Numbered from the stretch's first letter, positions 45,058 through 55,400 are shown. The stretch: 64,000 bases of DNA from Gimesia chilikensis (GCF_007744075.1 NZ_CP036266.1:4387748-4451747); one strand, 5' to 3'. The notes: a model not told the origin generated them from the letters alone. Translations and numbers: made by a program.

Positions 45058-47319
45058 TTGTCCGAAGCTACGCCAGGTCTTGAATCAACAGAGAGCCAGC
45101 TTGCGCTTGATGCATTGACTGAAGCCATGGAACAGTTTGTTTCCGACTGGGAGTCTGCAGAAGAACCGCCCGAGTTACGTGCTTATCTTTCACAAACGCA
45201 GCCGGCTCCGGTTTTTCTGTTGAGCGAGTTGATCAAAATCGACCTCGAATATCGCTGGCAGCGTTTTAACTTCCCTAAACGCCTGCAGGAATACCTGGAG
45301 GAATTCCCCGAACTGCAGACCGCGAGCCTGCCCTTTGACCTGCTCTATGAAGAATATCATCTCCGGCGGCAGAACGGTTTTGATGTCGATCCCGACGAAT
45401 ACCTGGGCTACCTCCCCACGGGTAGTCCACAACTGCAGCAACTCTTCGATCTGGATCATGCCTACCAGACCACCAGTCTATTCCACAAGACCCGACCTCA
45501 GACATGGCATCAGTTTCAGCCCGGACAGACGGTAGATGATTTTGATCTGCTGACCCTGCTCGGTCAGGGTGCATTTGCCCGTGTCTTCCAGGCACGCCAG
45601 AATTCGATGCAGCGTCTGGTCGCTTTGAAAATCTCGGAGGATTCCAGCGACGAACCACAGACCCTGGCTCAGTTCGACCACGAAAATATCGTGCGAGTGT
45701 TTGACCAGCGCATCCTTCCCGATGAAAAACTGCGTCTGTTGTATATGCAATATCTGCCGGGAGGCACTCTGCAGTCGGTGATTGAACTGATTCGCAAAAC
45801 CGCGCCCGCAGAACGTTCGGGCAGCCTGCTGGTTTCCGCCCTGAATCAGTCACTGGAATTACGGGGAGAAAGCCGACCGACCGAATCGGTCACCTACCAG
45901 ACCCTGAATTCACTCACCTGGCCCGAGACGATCTGCTGGATCGGCATCCGGCTGGCCAAAGCGCTGGACTATGCCCATCAGAAAGGGGTCCTGCACCGCG
46001 ACATCAAGCCTGCGAATGTGCTGCTGACTGCGGAGGGGGTTCCCAAACTGGCCGACTTTAATATCAGCTTCAGCTCGCATGTGACAGGGACGACGCCCGC
46101 CGCCTATTTCGGGGGCAGCCTGGCTTACATGTCGCCCGAACAGCTGGAAGCCTATGATCCCACGCATACACGTCTGCCCGAAAGCCTGGATGAGCGCAGC
46201 GATCTCTTTTCGCTGGGGCTGATGCTGGCCGAGTTGCTGACCGGAAAACGCCCCTTTGATAATCCTGCGATGACCGACAGCTGGTCCAGCCTACTCAGTC
46301 AGATGATCGAACAACGTAAAGCCGGTCAGAGTCTGCAGGCAGCTCCTCAGCACCTGCCCCCCGATTGCCCCGAGCATCTGATTACCGTGCTTCAGAAATG
46401 CCTGGCTCCCGATCCTGCAGAGCGGTGGAGCTCGGGCCAGGAACTGGCCAGCCAGCTCGAATTATGCCTGAATCCACGTGCCCAGCAGATCCTGTTTCCT
46501 TCATCGAAAAGCTGGTTTACCCGTTGCACCGGTTGTGAAGTGCTGATCGTGATTTTGATTGTCGCGATACCGAATATCCTGGCGGGACTGTTTAACTTTT
46601 TCCACAACCAGAAGCACATCATCGAGCAACTCAAAAATTCGCAGGATGCCTTCTGGAATATCCAGACCGCGATCAATTTGATCGCCTACCCGACCGGCCT
46701 CGGTCTAATGGGCTGGCTTACCTGGACACTGGTCAGAGAACGCCCCCCGAAAGGAGCTCCTGCGCAGCCCGCTGTGCCACCAGATACGATGTTGCAGAAA
46801 CGTTGCCTGCGGCTCGGGCACTATGCGGCCCTGATCTGTACGACGCTCTGGATCATTGCAGGGATCGCCTACCCGGTGAGCATGCATTACGCCATCGGTT
46901 CGCTGCCGGTCTCTGCGTATCTGCATTTCCTGGGATCGCTGCTGCTCTGCGGTTTGATTGCCGCCAGTTATCCGTTTTTTGGCGTCACGTATTTCAGCCT
47001 GCATACGATTTATCCGCAGCTGATCGAACGGGCTGATTTCAGTCAGCAATCTCCTGAGCCGCTGGAGCGACTCAAGAAATTGAGCTGGGTCTATCTGATC
47101 CTGGCGTTCCTGGTGCCGATGCTCAGTATCGCCGCCCTGGCGATATTAAACCTGGATGACAAACTCGCCATCGTGCTGATTACGGTCGCAGGCACACTGG
47201 GAGCGGTCAGTATCTTTCGCGTCTTCCAGTCGCTTCAGGCTGACCTGGATGCGCTCATCACGCTTTACTCCCGAAACCAGCGCGGTCCACAGTCGGCTTC
47301 GCTCTCCGGAATCAACTGA
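45058..47319 (+). CDS. Membrane Ser/Thr protein kinase (planctomycete type)
   Basis: The 753-residue kinase has an N-terminal region of about 160 residues (LLYEEYHLRR, PDEYLGYLP) typical of planctomycete kinases, then the kinase domain at about 162-480. The glycine loop is LGQGAFARVF, ATP lysine K191, HRDIKPAN at 313-320 and the metal loop is D333-F334-N335 instead of DFG. The alpha-C helix region is shortened (DEPQTLAQFDHENIVRV). Hydrophobic segments between about 495 and 745 anchor it. TTG 45058 is the start, with GGAG 7 bases upstream. It is divergent from the sigma gene at 44861. Confidence 0.9.
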   Translation: MSEATPGLESTESQLALDALTEAMEQFVSDWESAEEPPELRAYLSQTQPAPVFLLSELIKIDLEYRWQRFNFPKRLQEYLEEFPELQTASLPFDLLYEEYHLRRQNGFDVDPDEYLGYLPTGSPQLQQLFDLDHAYQTTSLFHKTRPQTWHQFQPGQTVDDFDLLTLLGQGAFARVFQARQNSMQRLVALKISEDSSDEPQTLAQFDHENIVRVFDQRILPDEKLRLLYMQYLPGGTLQSVIELIRKTAPAERSGSLLVSALNQSLELRGESRPTESVTYQTLNSLTWPETICWIGIRLAKALDYAHQKGVLHRDIKPANVLLTAEGVPKLADFNISFSSHVTGTTPAAYFGGSLAYMSPEQLEAYDPTHTRLPESLDERSDLFSLGLMLAELLTGKRPFDNPAMTDSWSSLLSQMIEQRKAGQSLQAAPQHLPPDCPEHLITVLQKCLAPDPAERWSSGQELASQLELCLNPRAQQILFPSSKSWFTRCTGCEVLIVILIVAIPNILAGLFNFFHNQKHIIEQLKNSQDAFWNIQTAINLIAYPTGLGLMGWLTWTLVRERPPKGAPAQPAVPPDTMLQKRCLRLGHYAALICTTLWIIAGIAYPVSMHYAIGSLPVSAYLHFLGSLLLCGLIAASYPFFGVTYFSLHTIYPQLIERADFSQQSPEPLERLKKLSWVYLILAFLVPMLSIAALAILNLDDKLAIVLITVAGTLGAVSIFRVFQSLQADLDALITLYSRNQRGPQSASLSGIN

Positions 47320-47328
47320 AAGACCTGC

Positions 47329-48696
47329 TTACCGCTGCAGACTGGAGAAGATTCCGCCTCCATGGTAGGGAGCCCGATCCGCCAGCAGTTCTTCGAGTCG
47401 CAGCAGCTGGTTGTATTTGGCCAGGCGTTCGCTACGTCCCACGGAGCCCACCTTCAGCTGACCGGCACCGGTCGCCACGACCAGGTCGGCGATAGTGGTA
47501 TCTTCGGTTTCTCCACTGCGTGCTGAGACGACGGGCCAGTAACCGTGATCGATGGCCATCCGCAGGGTTTCCAGCGTTTCGGTCAGAGTGCCGATCTGGT
47601 TAAGTTTGACCAGCACACTGTTCGCAGTCTGACTGGAGATACCCTGCTGCAGCCGCTGCCGATTGGTCACGAACAGATCGTCGCCAATCAACTGCACGCG
47701 ATGCCCCAGGCGTTCGGTGAGTTTCTTCCAGCCTTCCCAGTCATCTTCGGCCAGGCCGTCTTCGATACTGACGATTGGATAGGTGTCGACCCAGCGTTCC
47801 AGCATGTTAATCACATCGTCGGCTGAGAGTGCTTCCTCACCCGTCGCATTCAGGTGATAGGTGTTACTCTCCGCGTCATAGAAGTGCGTACTCGCGACAT
47901 CCAGACCGATGGCGACATCATCGCCCGGTGTCAGGCCGGCGGCTTCAATGGCCCCGACCACGTACTTGACCGCTTCACTGTTGCAGGAGAGTTTGGGACC
48001 GTAGCCCCCCTCATCGCCGATGAGGGTGCCTTCGTGTCCGGTCTTGTTGAGGATCTGTCCCAATCGACGGTAGATGGTCACGATCCATTCAAAGGCCTGA
48101 CGATACGAGGTCGCTCCGACCGGCAGAATCAGAAAGTCCTGAAAATCGAGATTGCGACCTGCGTGCAGTCCTCCCGAGATCATGTTGACCATCGGAAGCG
48201 GCAGGGACATCGACTTTGCGAGAAGGGAAGTCCGCGCCCGCTGTATCGGTTCGACACCGGTCTGCGACTCAAGATACTCCGACCAGATTTCCGCAAACCG
48301 TTCTACAGGGCTCTGCTGTTGTGCCTCGGCAGAAGCGTAGGCCGCAGCCAGAGAGGCTCCCAGAATTGCGTTTGCCCCCAGTCGTGATTTGTTTTCTGTT
48401 CCGTCCAGTTCGAGAAGCCGATCATCGATGGCCCGCTGGTCAGCCGCATCCTGACCGATCAGTGCATCCGCTATTTCGCGGCGGACATTCTCGACAGCGC
48501 GGGTCACTCCCAGTCCGTCAAAGCGATCGGGATCTTCATCTCGCAGTTCGACGGCTTCAAACTTTCCGGTACTGGCGCCACTGGGAACGATGGCCCGTCC
48601 CGGACGACAATTGGCACAACAGATTTCGACCTCCACCGTGGGATTACCCCGACTGTCAAATACTTCGCGTGCTTGAACATACTCGATTTGTGTCAT
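47329..48696 (-). CDS. Enolase paralogue with altered active site
   Basis: The 455-residue enolase-superfamily protein preserves SRGNPTVE, VPSGASTGK, H178 (GGLHAG), E229 (GDEGG), the metal ligands D266, E312 and D339, the base K364 (VKLNQIGT) and K415. Two catalytic positions differ from canonical enolase: the loop S-H-R-S-G-E-T-E-D reads S-A-R (A392, codon GCA), and the Glu of IQEFMI is Asp (D187 in FQDFLILP). About 25 extra residues (130-160) replace the usual LPLYRYLGG region. GGGAGAG lies upstream of the ATG. It could be a weak glycolytic enolase or act on another substrate; a canonical eno should exist elsewhere in the genome. Confidence 0.88.
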   Translation of the reverse strand: MTQIEYVQAREVFDSRGNPTVEVEICCANCRPGRAIVPSGASTGKFEAVELRDEDPDRFDGLGVTRAVENVRREIADALIGQDAADQRAIDDRLLELDGTENKSRLGANAILGASLAAAYASAEAQQQSPVERFAEIWSEYLESQTGVEPIQRARTSLLAKSMSLPLPMVNMISGGLHAGRNLDFQDFLILPVGATSYRQAFEWIVTIYRRLGQILNKTGHEGTLIGDEGGYGPKLSCNSEAVKYVVGAIEAAGLTPGDDVAIGLDVASTHFYDAESNTYHLNATGEEALSADDVINMLERWVDTYPIVSIEDGLAEDDWEGWKKLTERLGHRVQLIGDDLFVTNRQRLQQGISSQTANSVLVKLNQIGTLTETLETLRMAIDHGYWPVVSARSGETEDTTIADLVVATGAGQLKVGSVGRSERLAKYNQLLRLEELLADRAPYHGGGIFSSLQR

Positions 48697-48808
48697 GACA
48701 GAATACTCTCCCGTCTGCCTTTGTAGTTCCGAATTATTGTCTGAAGCTCTCAGACAGTTCCTTATTTAAACATAACAGGATTCTCGGGCCGCGTCACCCG
48801 AGCGTCCC

Positions 48809-49852
48809 TCAGGAGGTCAGCATCTCCCGTAGTCTTTGAAACGCCTGCGGCAGGGAAGCCGGTGCGTCCAGAATCAGCGATAGTGCGAAAGATCGAACCT
48901 GATCCTGCTGTGCGCTGGAGAGGTAATCGACAGTACTCTTACCATCGACGCGGGCCAGCATGCAGGCTGCCAGATGTTTGATGGTCCGCTGTCCGATCTG
49001 CGGTTCTTCCATTTTAGCAGTCTCTGGTCCCGACTTCAGAGGCGCGACGACCTCAGTGCTGAGGTAGGACTCCCAGAATGTTTCTGACAACTCAATACAG
49101 TGAGTTCCCTCTGTCTGAAAATGAATGGCCTTGAGCAGGAGATGACTCAGAAAGAATCCCAGGTCAAAAGCCGGATCACCAAAATGGGCTGTTTCAAAAT
49201 CGACCAGATGGATCTGCTCGTCGGTGATCAGGATATTCTTGGGACTGAAGTCTGCCAGCACCAGACAGAGCCGATGCGCGGACATTTCCTCGATCAGTTC
49301 TGCAACCCACTCTTTGATTTCCGGATGTGAGCGAACAATGAACCGGTAAAAAGGATCGATGCGCAGCTGGTCAAAGATCTCCCAGTCCCCCCACCGCTGC
49401 TGATAGCCTTCCTGAAGGAACGACTTTCTGTGGATGGCGCTCAGATATTTCCCCAGTTCGCGGGCCACCGTTTGATTAACCCGGCCATCCAGCAGTTCTG
49501 CCTTCCAGACCCTGTGATCGGCGGCGATCGCTTCCATGGCGAACAGGTAGTTGTCCCGATCCTCGAACAGCACCCGCGGGACCACCCCCGCGGGTAACAG
49601 TTGCTCCAGTTCCTGCATCACTTCCAGTTCGCGCCAGATCCGCTCCAGCTGACTGAACCACTCGGCCTGGGTCCGCAGCTGCTTGCGGGACTGCTTGATC
49701 ACAAAATCGGCGTCGGCTGCCCGATCTATACGAATGACGATATTGGAGACCCCCCAGGCCAATGCCTCGGCGTCAGCCTGCTCATCAGGTTCCAGCTGTC
49801 CCTGTTCCCTGAGATACTCAATCACGTTCTCCGCAGTGATCTCCCGCTCCAT
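48809..49852 (-). CDS. Phosphotransferase of the APH/choline-kinase-like fold
   Basis: The 347-residue small-molecule kinase has ATP-site K53 (DFVIKQSRK), catalytic loop LADFSPKNIL with D201 and N206 (the His of the usual HxD is absent) and metal-binding D218 (HLVDFET), followed by GDPAFDLGFFLSHLLL. The layout recalls aminoglycoside phosphotransferase and methylthioribose kinase families. GGGAAGA lies upstream of the ATG. It is 112 bp upstream of the enolase paralogue on the same strand and may share its transcript. The substrate is unknown; antibiotic resistance is not implied. Confidence 0.85.
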   Translation of the reverse strand: MEREITAENVIEYLREQGQLEPDEQADAEALAWGVSNIVIRIDRAADADFVIKQSRKQLRTQAEWFSQLERIWRELEVMQELEQLLPAGVVPRVLFEDRDNYLFAMEAIAADHRVWKAELLDGRVNQTVARELGKYLSAIHRKSFLQEGYQQRWGDWEIFDQLRIDPFYRFIVRSHPEIKEWVAELIEEMSAHRLCLVLADFSPKNILITDEQIHLVDFETAHFGDPAFDLGFFLSHLLLKAIHFQTEGTHCIELSETFWESYLSTEVVAPLKSGPETAKMEEPQIGQRTIKHLAACMLARVDGKSTVDYLSSAQQDQVRSFALSLILDAPASLPQAFQRLREMLTS

Positions 49853-50239
49853 GTTTTCTTCCCATAAGTTGATAACTGGTAAGCGTTAATCCTATTTTGA
49901 CCGCTTCATCATAATCTGAGATTCCTTCTCTTAACAGGCTTAGAATGCGCTTCCCCGGAGGAAATCAGCAGGCGGTGTGCTCTAGGCGCTTTCCTCACCA
50001 GCCGCATAACCTGCATAATCCGCTGCTACGCAGGAATTACCTGACCGGTTTGACTTTAACAGCCGGCAGGTTGAGTTGTGAAAAACTTGGTTTACCAGCA
50101 ACTTTTTGTTGCCAGAACCAATTTGTATGCTGTAAGATGATAATGTTGGGTTAGTTGTAATAAATAGCTGATTCAGCGACTTTTCGTCTTACACCACATG
50201 AAAGTGGTATTTTCTCCGTGAACCACAGGAACGTTTTCT
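49853..50239. other. Divergent promoter region
   Basis: This region separates the kinase-fold gene on the minus strand from the glycine-rich protein gene. Frames at 49945 and inside have no ribosome sites. Nothing else was recognised. Confidence 0.4.
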
Positions 50240-51133
50240 ATGTTGTCCACAAAAACCGTGTCCCGATTTTTGACAATTCTGACCGCTGGCTGCCTGGCTC
50301 TGTGCCTGAGCACAAACGTGGAGGCCGGCAAAAAATCGATCCGTCCGCAAAAATATGATCCCTCTGCAGAAAAGGTAGACGATCTGTTTGACGCCATGGA
50401 ATCCGGTCTGGTCGATGTCGAAATCATCGCGAAGAGTTCCAAAGGTGGCAACGTTCTGATTACGAACAATAACGATAAACCGTTGAACGTAAAATTGCCG
50501 GAAACATTCCTGGCAGTTCAGGTTCTTAAGCAGGGTGCCCTTGGCGGTGGTCTGGGTGGCGGCGGTCTGGGCGGTGGCTTAGGCGGCGGACTCGGTGGCG
50601 GCCAGGGTGGTCAGGCACAGACAGCCGGCGGTGGTGCCGGTGGTGGTCTGGGCGGCGGGCTCGGTGGTGGATTAGGGGGAGCCGGTGGCGGTGGTGCCGG
50701 CGGTGGTTTCTTCTCTGTTCCTCCTGAAAAAACAGTTTACGTCCCTTACACTTCGGTCTGTCTCGAACACGGTAAAAAAGAGCCATCCTCACGGATGGAA
50801 TACCGGATGGTCAAAACCGAAGACATGGTCAAAGATCCTGCTCTGCAGGAACTGCTGAAGCTGGTCGCAACCGGCCGGGTGAACCAGCAGGCAGGTCAGG
50901 CAGCAGCCTGGCACCTCGCCAACAAGATGAGCTGGCAGGAACTCGCTTCAAAATCAATCAAACACGTTGGTGGCCTGCCACCTTCGCCTTACTTCAATCC
51001 TGCTGAACTGCAGTTCGCCGTTCAACTGGTTGGCATTTCTCATGAACGTGCCCGCAACCGGAAAGACATCGACAAAACTGAAGAAGCCCCTGCCCGGGCT
51101 CAGACAGAAACTGTTCGCAGCTTTTCCAAGTAA
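50240..51133 (+). CDS. Exported glycine-rich protein
   Basis: The 297-residue product has a signal peptide (FLTILTAGCLALCLSTNVEA), a short conserved-looking N-terminal domain (DDLFDAMESGLVDVEIIAKS), a Gly-rich block at 99-156 built from GGGL and GGAG units, and a C-terminal helical domain (LQELLKLVATGRVNQQAGQA). The Gly block separates two folded halves. AGGAACG lies about 11 bases before the ATG. A strong terminator follows. The function is unknown; an exported structural or scaffold protein is plausible. Confidence 0.85.
   Translation: MLSTKTVSRFLTILTAGCLALCLSTNVEAGKKSIRPQKYDPSAEKVDDLFDAMESGLVDVEIIAKSSKGGNVLITNNNDKPLNVKLPETFLAVQVLKQGALGGGLGGGGLGGGLGGGLGGGQGGQAQTAGGGAGGGLGGGLGGGLGGAGGGGAGGGFFSVPPEKTVYVPYTSVCLEHGKKEPSSRMEYRMVKTEDMVKDPALQELLKLVATGRVNQQAGQAAAWHLANKMSWQELASKSIKHVGGLPPSPYFNPAELQFAVQLVGISHERARNRKDIDKTEEAPARAQTETVRSFSK
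50534..50707 (+). repeat. Imperfect tandem repeat encoding GGGL/GGAG units
   Basis: Short GGC/GGT-rich units of about 12 bases, encoding Gly-Gly-Gly-Leu or Gly-Gly-Ala-Gly, recur through the central part of the glycine-rich protein gene. Synonymous codons vary among units, so the repeat is under protein-level rather than DNA-level constraint. Confidence 0.7.
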
Positions 51134-51151
51134 AGCAATGCAAGACATCAC

Positions 51152-51179
51152 AAGGCTCGCTTCGGCGAGCCTTTTTTTA
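51152..51179 (+). terminator. UUCG-capped rho-independent terminator
   Basis: AAGGCTCGC (51152-51160), TTCG loop, GCGAGCCTT (51165-51173), then further T residues. It is a perfect 9-bp stem with the stable UUCG tetraloop, 18 bp after the glycine-rich gene. Confidence 0.92.
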
Positions 51180-51269
51180 TGCGCCACACTACCATCTGGT
51201 CAAGCTGTCCGGTATTTTGGATACATGTCTCAACATTGATCTGAATCCCCCCAACCGGAGCTCTCGACC

Positions 51270-52208
51270 ATGATGCTGCTACTGCGAAACGTCATCTCCC
51301 CCCTGTTACTCCTGGCCTGCCCCCTGCTGATTCTCCCCTCCGCGCTCTCTGCTGCAGACAACGAACCGCTGCGCATCATCTGCTTTGGAGCGCATCCGGA
51401 TGATGCGGAATATAAAAACGGAGGCACCGCAGCCTTGTGGGCCGAACAGGGACATAAAGTCAAACTGGTATCAGTCACGAATGGTGACATCGGTCACTTT
51501 GAAATGGCCGGCGGCACGCTGGCACAGCGTCGTAGCGCAGAAGTCAAAGCCGCGGGTAAGATCCTGGGAGTGGAAACAGAAGTTCTGGATATCCACGATG
51601 GCGAACTGCTGCCGACTTTAGAGAACCGAAAAAAGATCGTCAAACTGATCCGGGAATGGAAAGCGGATCTGGTCATTTCGCATCGTCCGTGGGACTACCA
51701 TCCCGACCATCGTTATGTGGGTGTGCTTGTCCAGGACGCCGCGTTCATGGTGACGGTTCCCTACTTCTGCCCCGATGTACCGCGGCTGAAAAAGAACCCC
51801 GTCTTCATGTACTCGAGTGACGGTTTTCAGAAACCCTATCCATTCCGTCCAGATGTCGTTGTCGCTTTAGACAATGTGTTTGAAAAGAAACTGAAAGCAG
51901 TTGCCCAACTGGTATCTCAGTCTCTGGAAGGGGGCGCTGGTGGCAGCCCGGAACGCGCCGCCAAAGTTCCTCCCGCGAATCCCCCGGAACTGCGGGTTGA
52001 ACATCTCCGCCCTTCCTGGACACGACGTCAGTCGAACGAAGCCAACAAGTACCGTACAGAGCTGATTAACATTTACGGTGAAGACGTTGGTAAGCAGGTC
52101 AAATACGCCGAATCGTTCGAACTCTGCGAATACGGTTCACGCCCCAACAAGCAGGCGTTACTCAAACTGTTTCCGATTGAAGCATCGATCCCCAAGACAG
52201 ATGAATAA
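51270..52208 (+). CDS. Exported PIG-L family deacetylase
   Basis: The 312-residue zinc-dependent N-deacetylase (LmbE-like) has a signal peptide (SPLLLLACPLLILPSALSAA). The zinc/catalytic motif GAHPDDAE is near residues 45-52, VTNGDIGHF follows, and the second zinc site is in SHRPWDYHPDHR. Family members remove acetyl groups from N-acetylglucosamine conjugates. A C-terminal helical part (RRQSNEANKYRTELINIYGE) ends the protein. GGAG lies upstream of the ATG. It is followed by a terminator, so it is a single-gene unit. Confidence 0.92.
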   Translation: MMLLLRNVISPLLLLACPLLILPSALSAADNEPLRIICFGAHPDDAEYKNGGTAALWAEQGHKVKLVSVTNGDIGHFEMAGGTLAQRRSAEVKAAGKILGVETEVLDIHDGELLPTLENRKKIVKLIREWKADLVISHRPWDYHPDHRYVGVLVQDAAFMVTVPYFCPDVPRLKKNPVFMYSSDGFQKPYPFRPDVVVALDNVFEKKLKAVAQLVSQSLEGGAGGSPERAAKVPPANPPELRVEHLRPSWTRRQSNEANKYRTELINIYGEDVGKQVKYAESFELCEYGSRPNKQALLKLFPIEASIPKTDE

Positions 52209-52264
52209 CCTGCGGCCAATCATCTGCGATTCCGTTGCCTGAACAGCGGATAATCACCAATCAG

Positions 52265-52303
52265 ACCTTGAGAGATGAGATTTGCTCTTCTCTCAAGGTT
52301 TTT
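52265..52303 (+). terminator. Rho-independent terminator after the PIG-L gene
   Basis: ACCTTGAGAGA (52265-52275) and TCTCTCAAGGT (52289-52299) form an 11-bp stem with a 13-nt loop, followed by T residues to 52303. Confidence 0.85.
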
Positions 52304-52494
52304 CGCGTTATGGTCTGGTCAGAGGCACACGCGGTGAGAATAATTGACAATAGTAGTCTGATCCGATTACTATTATCTGTAACAGCGATCATCAAGGGGA
52401 CTCACCTGTTCTCCCATGTTGCGATGGCGTAGCATTGACCTTCCAGAGACGCACCCGGATCGTTGCATTGCCTGATAACAATGAGGGCAAGTCT

Positions 52495-55400
52495 ATGAAA
52501 TTCGGTCTACTCACATTTACCGGTTCCCTGTTTCTGCTCTCCTCATCGCTGCTTCCGCCTGCGATGCTCTCTGCGAATGAAAAATCAGAGAAGGCAGCGG
52601 CTGTCGATTTCCAGAAACAGATCCGCCCACTCTTCCAGGCCAAATGCTTTTCCTGCCATGGAAGTGAAGTTCAGGAGGGGGGATTCCGCCTCGATCTGAA
52701 AAGCCGCGCCCTGGAAGGGGGCGACAGCGGCATCGCTATTAAACCGGGACACAGTCACGAGAGCGAGCTCTATCATCGCCTCGCCGGCACTGGGGATGGG
52801 GATAAAATGCCCCCCGAAGGTGAAGGCACCCCGCTGACGAAAGAGGAACTGGCTCTGGTTGAAACCTGGATCAAACAGGGTGCCGTCTGGCCTGAAGTCG
52901 CGGGGCAGAACAAGACGCCAGGATCTGACCACTGGTCATTCCAGCCCATCAAAGACGTACAGCCTCCCCAGGTCAAGCAGTCAGACTGGGTCAAAAATGG
53001 TATCGATGCCTTTATCCTGCGAAAGCTGGAACAGGAAAATGTAACGCCTGCACCCGAGGCAGATCGCAGCACACTCATTCGCCGCGCGTATCTGGATCTC
53101 ACCGGTCTCCCCCCTTCCGTGGAAGAGTGGAAACGCTGGAGTTCCGAACCGAGTCCACAGTGGTATGAAAACATGGTCGATCAACTGCTGGAATCGCCGC
53201 ATTACGGAGAACGCTGGGCCCGGCACTGGCTGGACCTGGCTCGGTATGCAGACAGTGACGGCTATGAAAAAGACAGCAAGCGTCCGCATGCGTGGCGCTG
53301 GCGTACGTGGGTCATCAACGCACTCAATGATGACATGCCTTTCGATCAGTTCTCCATTGAGCAGATTGCCGGCGATCTGCTGCCGAATCCGGACACGCGG
53401 CAACTGGTGGCAACCGGCTTTCATCGTAACACGCTGATTAACCGTGAAGGGGGTACTGACCCGGAAGAGGATCGCGTCAAACGCACCGTGGACCGAACCA
53501 ACACCCTGGGCTCTGTCTGGCTGGGCGTGACCGTGGAATGTGCGCAGTGTCACACGCATAAATACGATCCGCTCACTCAACGGGAATATTATCGGCTATA
53601 TGCGTTTTTTAATTCGCTGACCGAGCCGGATATCGGCGCACCACTTCCCGAAGAACAGGCGGCGTTTGAGAAAGCCAACCAGGTCTACCTCAAAGCACAC
53701 GCGCCGCTGGTCAAAGCAGTTCAGGAATACGAACAGCATAAACTGGTCGGCTCGATGGAAAAATGGGAACAACAGAAACCGGACCAGAGTCCGGTCTGGA
53801 ACATCCTGCAACCTGAGTCTCTCCAGGCAAAACAGAACACCACCCTCAGCGTGCTGCCGGACCGTTCTATTCTGGCATCCGGAGAAAACCCAGGACGGGC
53901 AGAAATTTATACGCTGACCTTTAAAACCAACCTGCAGAACATCAATGGTATTCGACTGGAAGCCCTGCCCGATCCGAGTTTGCCTCGCCAGGGACCGGGA
54001 CGCAGTCCGACCGGCGATTTTGAACTGACAATGCTGACACTCAAGGCAGCACCGTTGAATGCGCCCGATAAAGCGACAGAAATCGATCTGGAGAAAGCTC
54101 AAGCCAGCTTCGAGATGGCGGGCTTTAAGGTCGACCGCGTGATTAACAACAGCCCGCACACAGGCTGGTCAATCAGTCCTCAACAGGGGAAAAAACAGAT
54201 CGCCACCTTTGAAACCAAAGAGAGCTTTGGCAATGAAAAAGGGATGTTGCTCACCGTCACGCTGCAGCAGTCGACTACCCGTAAGCTGTATCACAATCTG
54301 GGCCGGTTTCGCCTGTCGCTGACCACCGGCAAAAAGCCGCTCCCCCTGACCGGGATGACGGACCTGATCGCCGAGACGCTCAATACGCCCGTTGATCAGC
54401 GAACCGAGGTCCAGAAACAGGAACTTCGCGAATACTATCGCATGATCGATCCCGAACTGAAGAAGCTGAAAGACCAGGAACTGGCCCACAGGAAAAAGGC
54501 GCCCCAGGATCCATCTGAGACCACGAAAGCTCAGGTCGTCGATCATCTGAAGACGCCACGCAAGACACGCCTGCTGGTCCGGGGTGACTTCCTGAATCCT
54601 GCGGATGAAGTTCAACCGAATACCCCCGCAGTGCTGCCTCCGTTGGAGTCAGAACAACCATCGCGTCTGGATCTGGCCCGCTGGTTGTTCAATCCACAGC
54701 ATCCGCTGACGGCCCGAGTAACAGTCAACCGGATCTGGAGTCGCTATTTCGGACGAGGTCTGGTTCCCACGATCAACGACTTCGGCACACAGGGGGAGCC
54801 CCCCTCGCATCCCGAGTTGCTGGACTGGCTGGCGACCCGGTTTCGCGAACAGAACTGGAGCATGAAACAGCTGCACCGGCTGATTGTGACCTCCGCCACT
54901 TATCGCCAGTCTTCCGAAAAACGTCCGGAACTGGCGGAACGCGACCCTTACAATGCCTGGTTGTCACATCAGAACCGTTTGCGGGTCGAGGCGGAAATCA
55001 TCCGCGATGAGGCCCTCTCGGTCAGTGGTCTGCTCAAGCATAAGGTCGGCGGCCGGAGTGTGAACCCGCCACAACCTGAGGGGATCGCCAGTCTGGGATA
55101 TGCGAATTCCGTCAAATGGCCGACCAGTAAAGGTGACGACCGTTATCGGCGGGGGCTTTACACATTCTTCCAGCGAACCGTGCCCTACCCGATGCTGATG
55201 ACTTTCGATTCGCCTGATTCCAACCTGAGCTGCACCCGTCGCGAGCGTTCCAATACGCCGCTGCAGGCGTTGACGATCTGGAACGATCCGGTCTTTTTTG
55301 AGTGTTCCCAGGCTCTCGGCCCGCGGATTGTGAGTGAGACTCAGGGAAAAGACAGCAGCCTGGAGCAGCGGATTCAGCATGCGTTTGAACTCTGCCTGAC

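Noticed and set aside
48809-49852. Reading the kinase-fold gene as an aminoglycoside resistance gene
   Set aside because: The fold family is broad, the catalytic loop reads LADFSPKN and the context is metabolic; nothing supports a resistance role.
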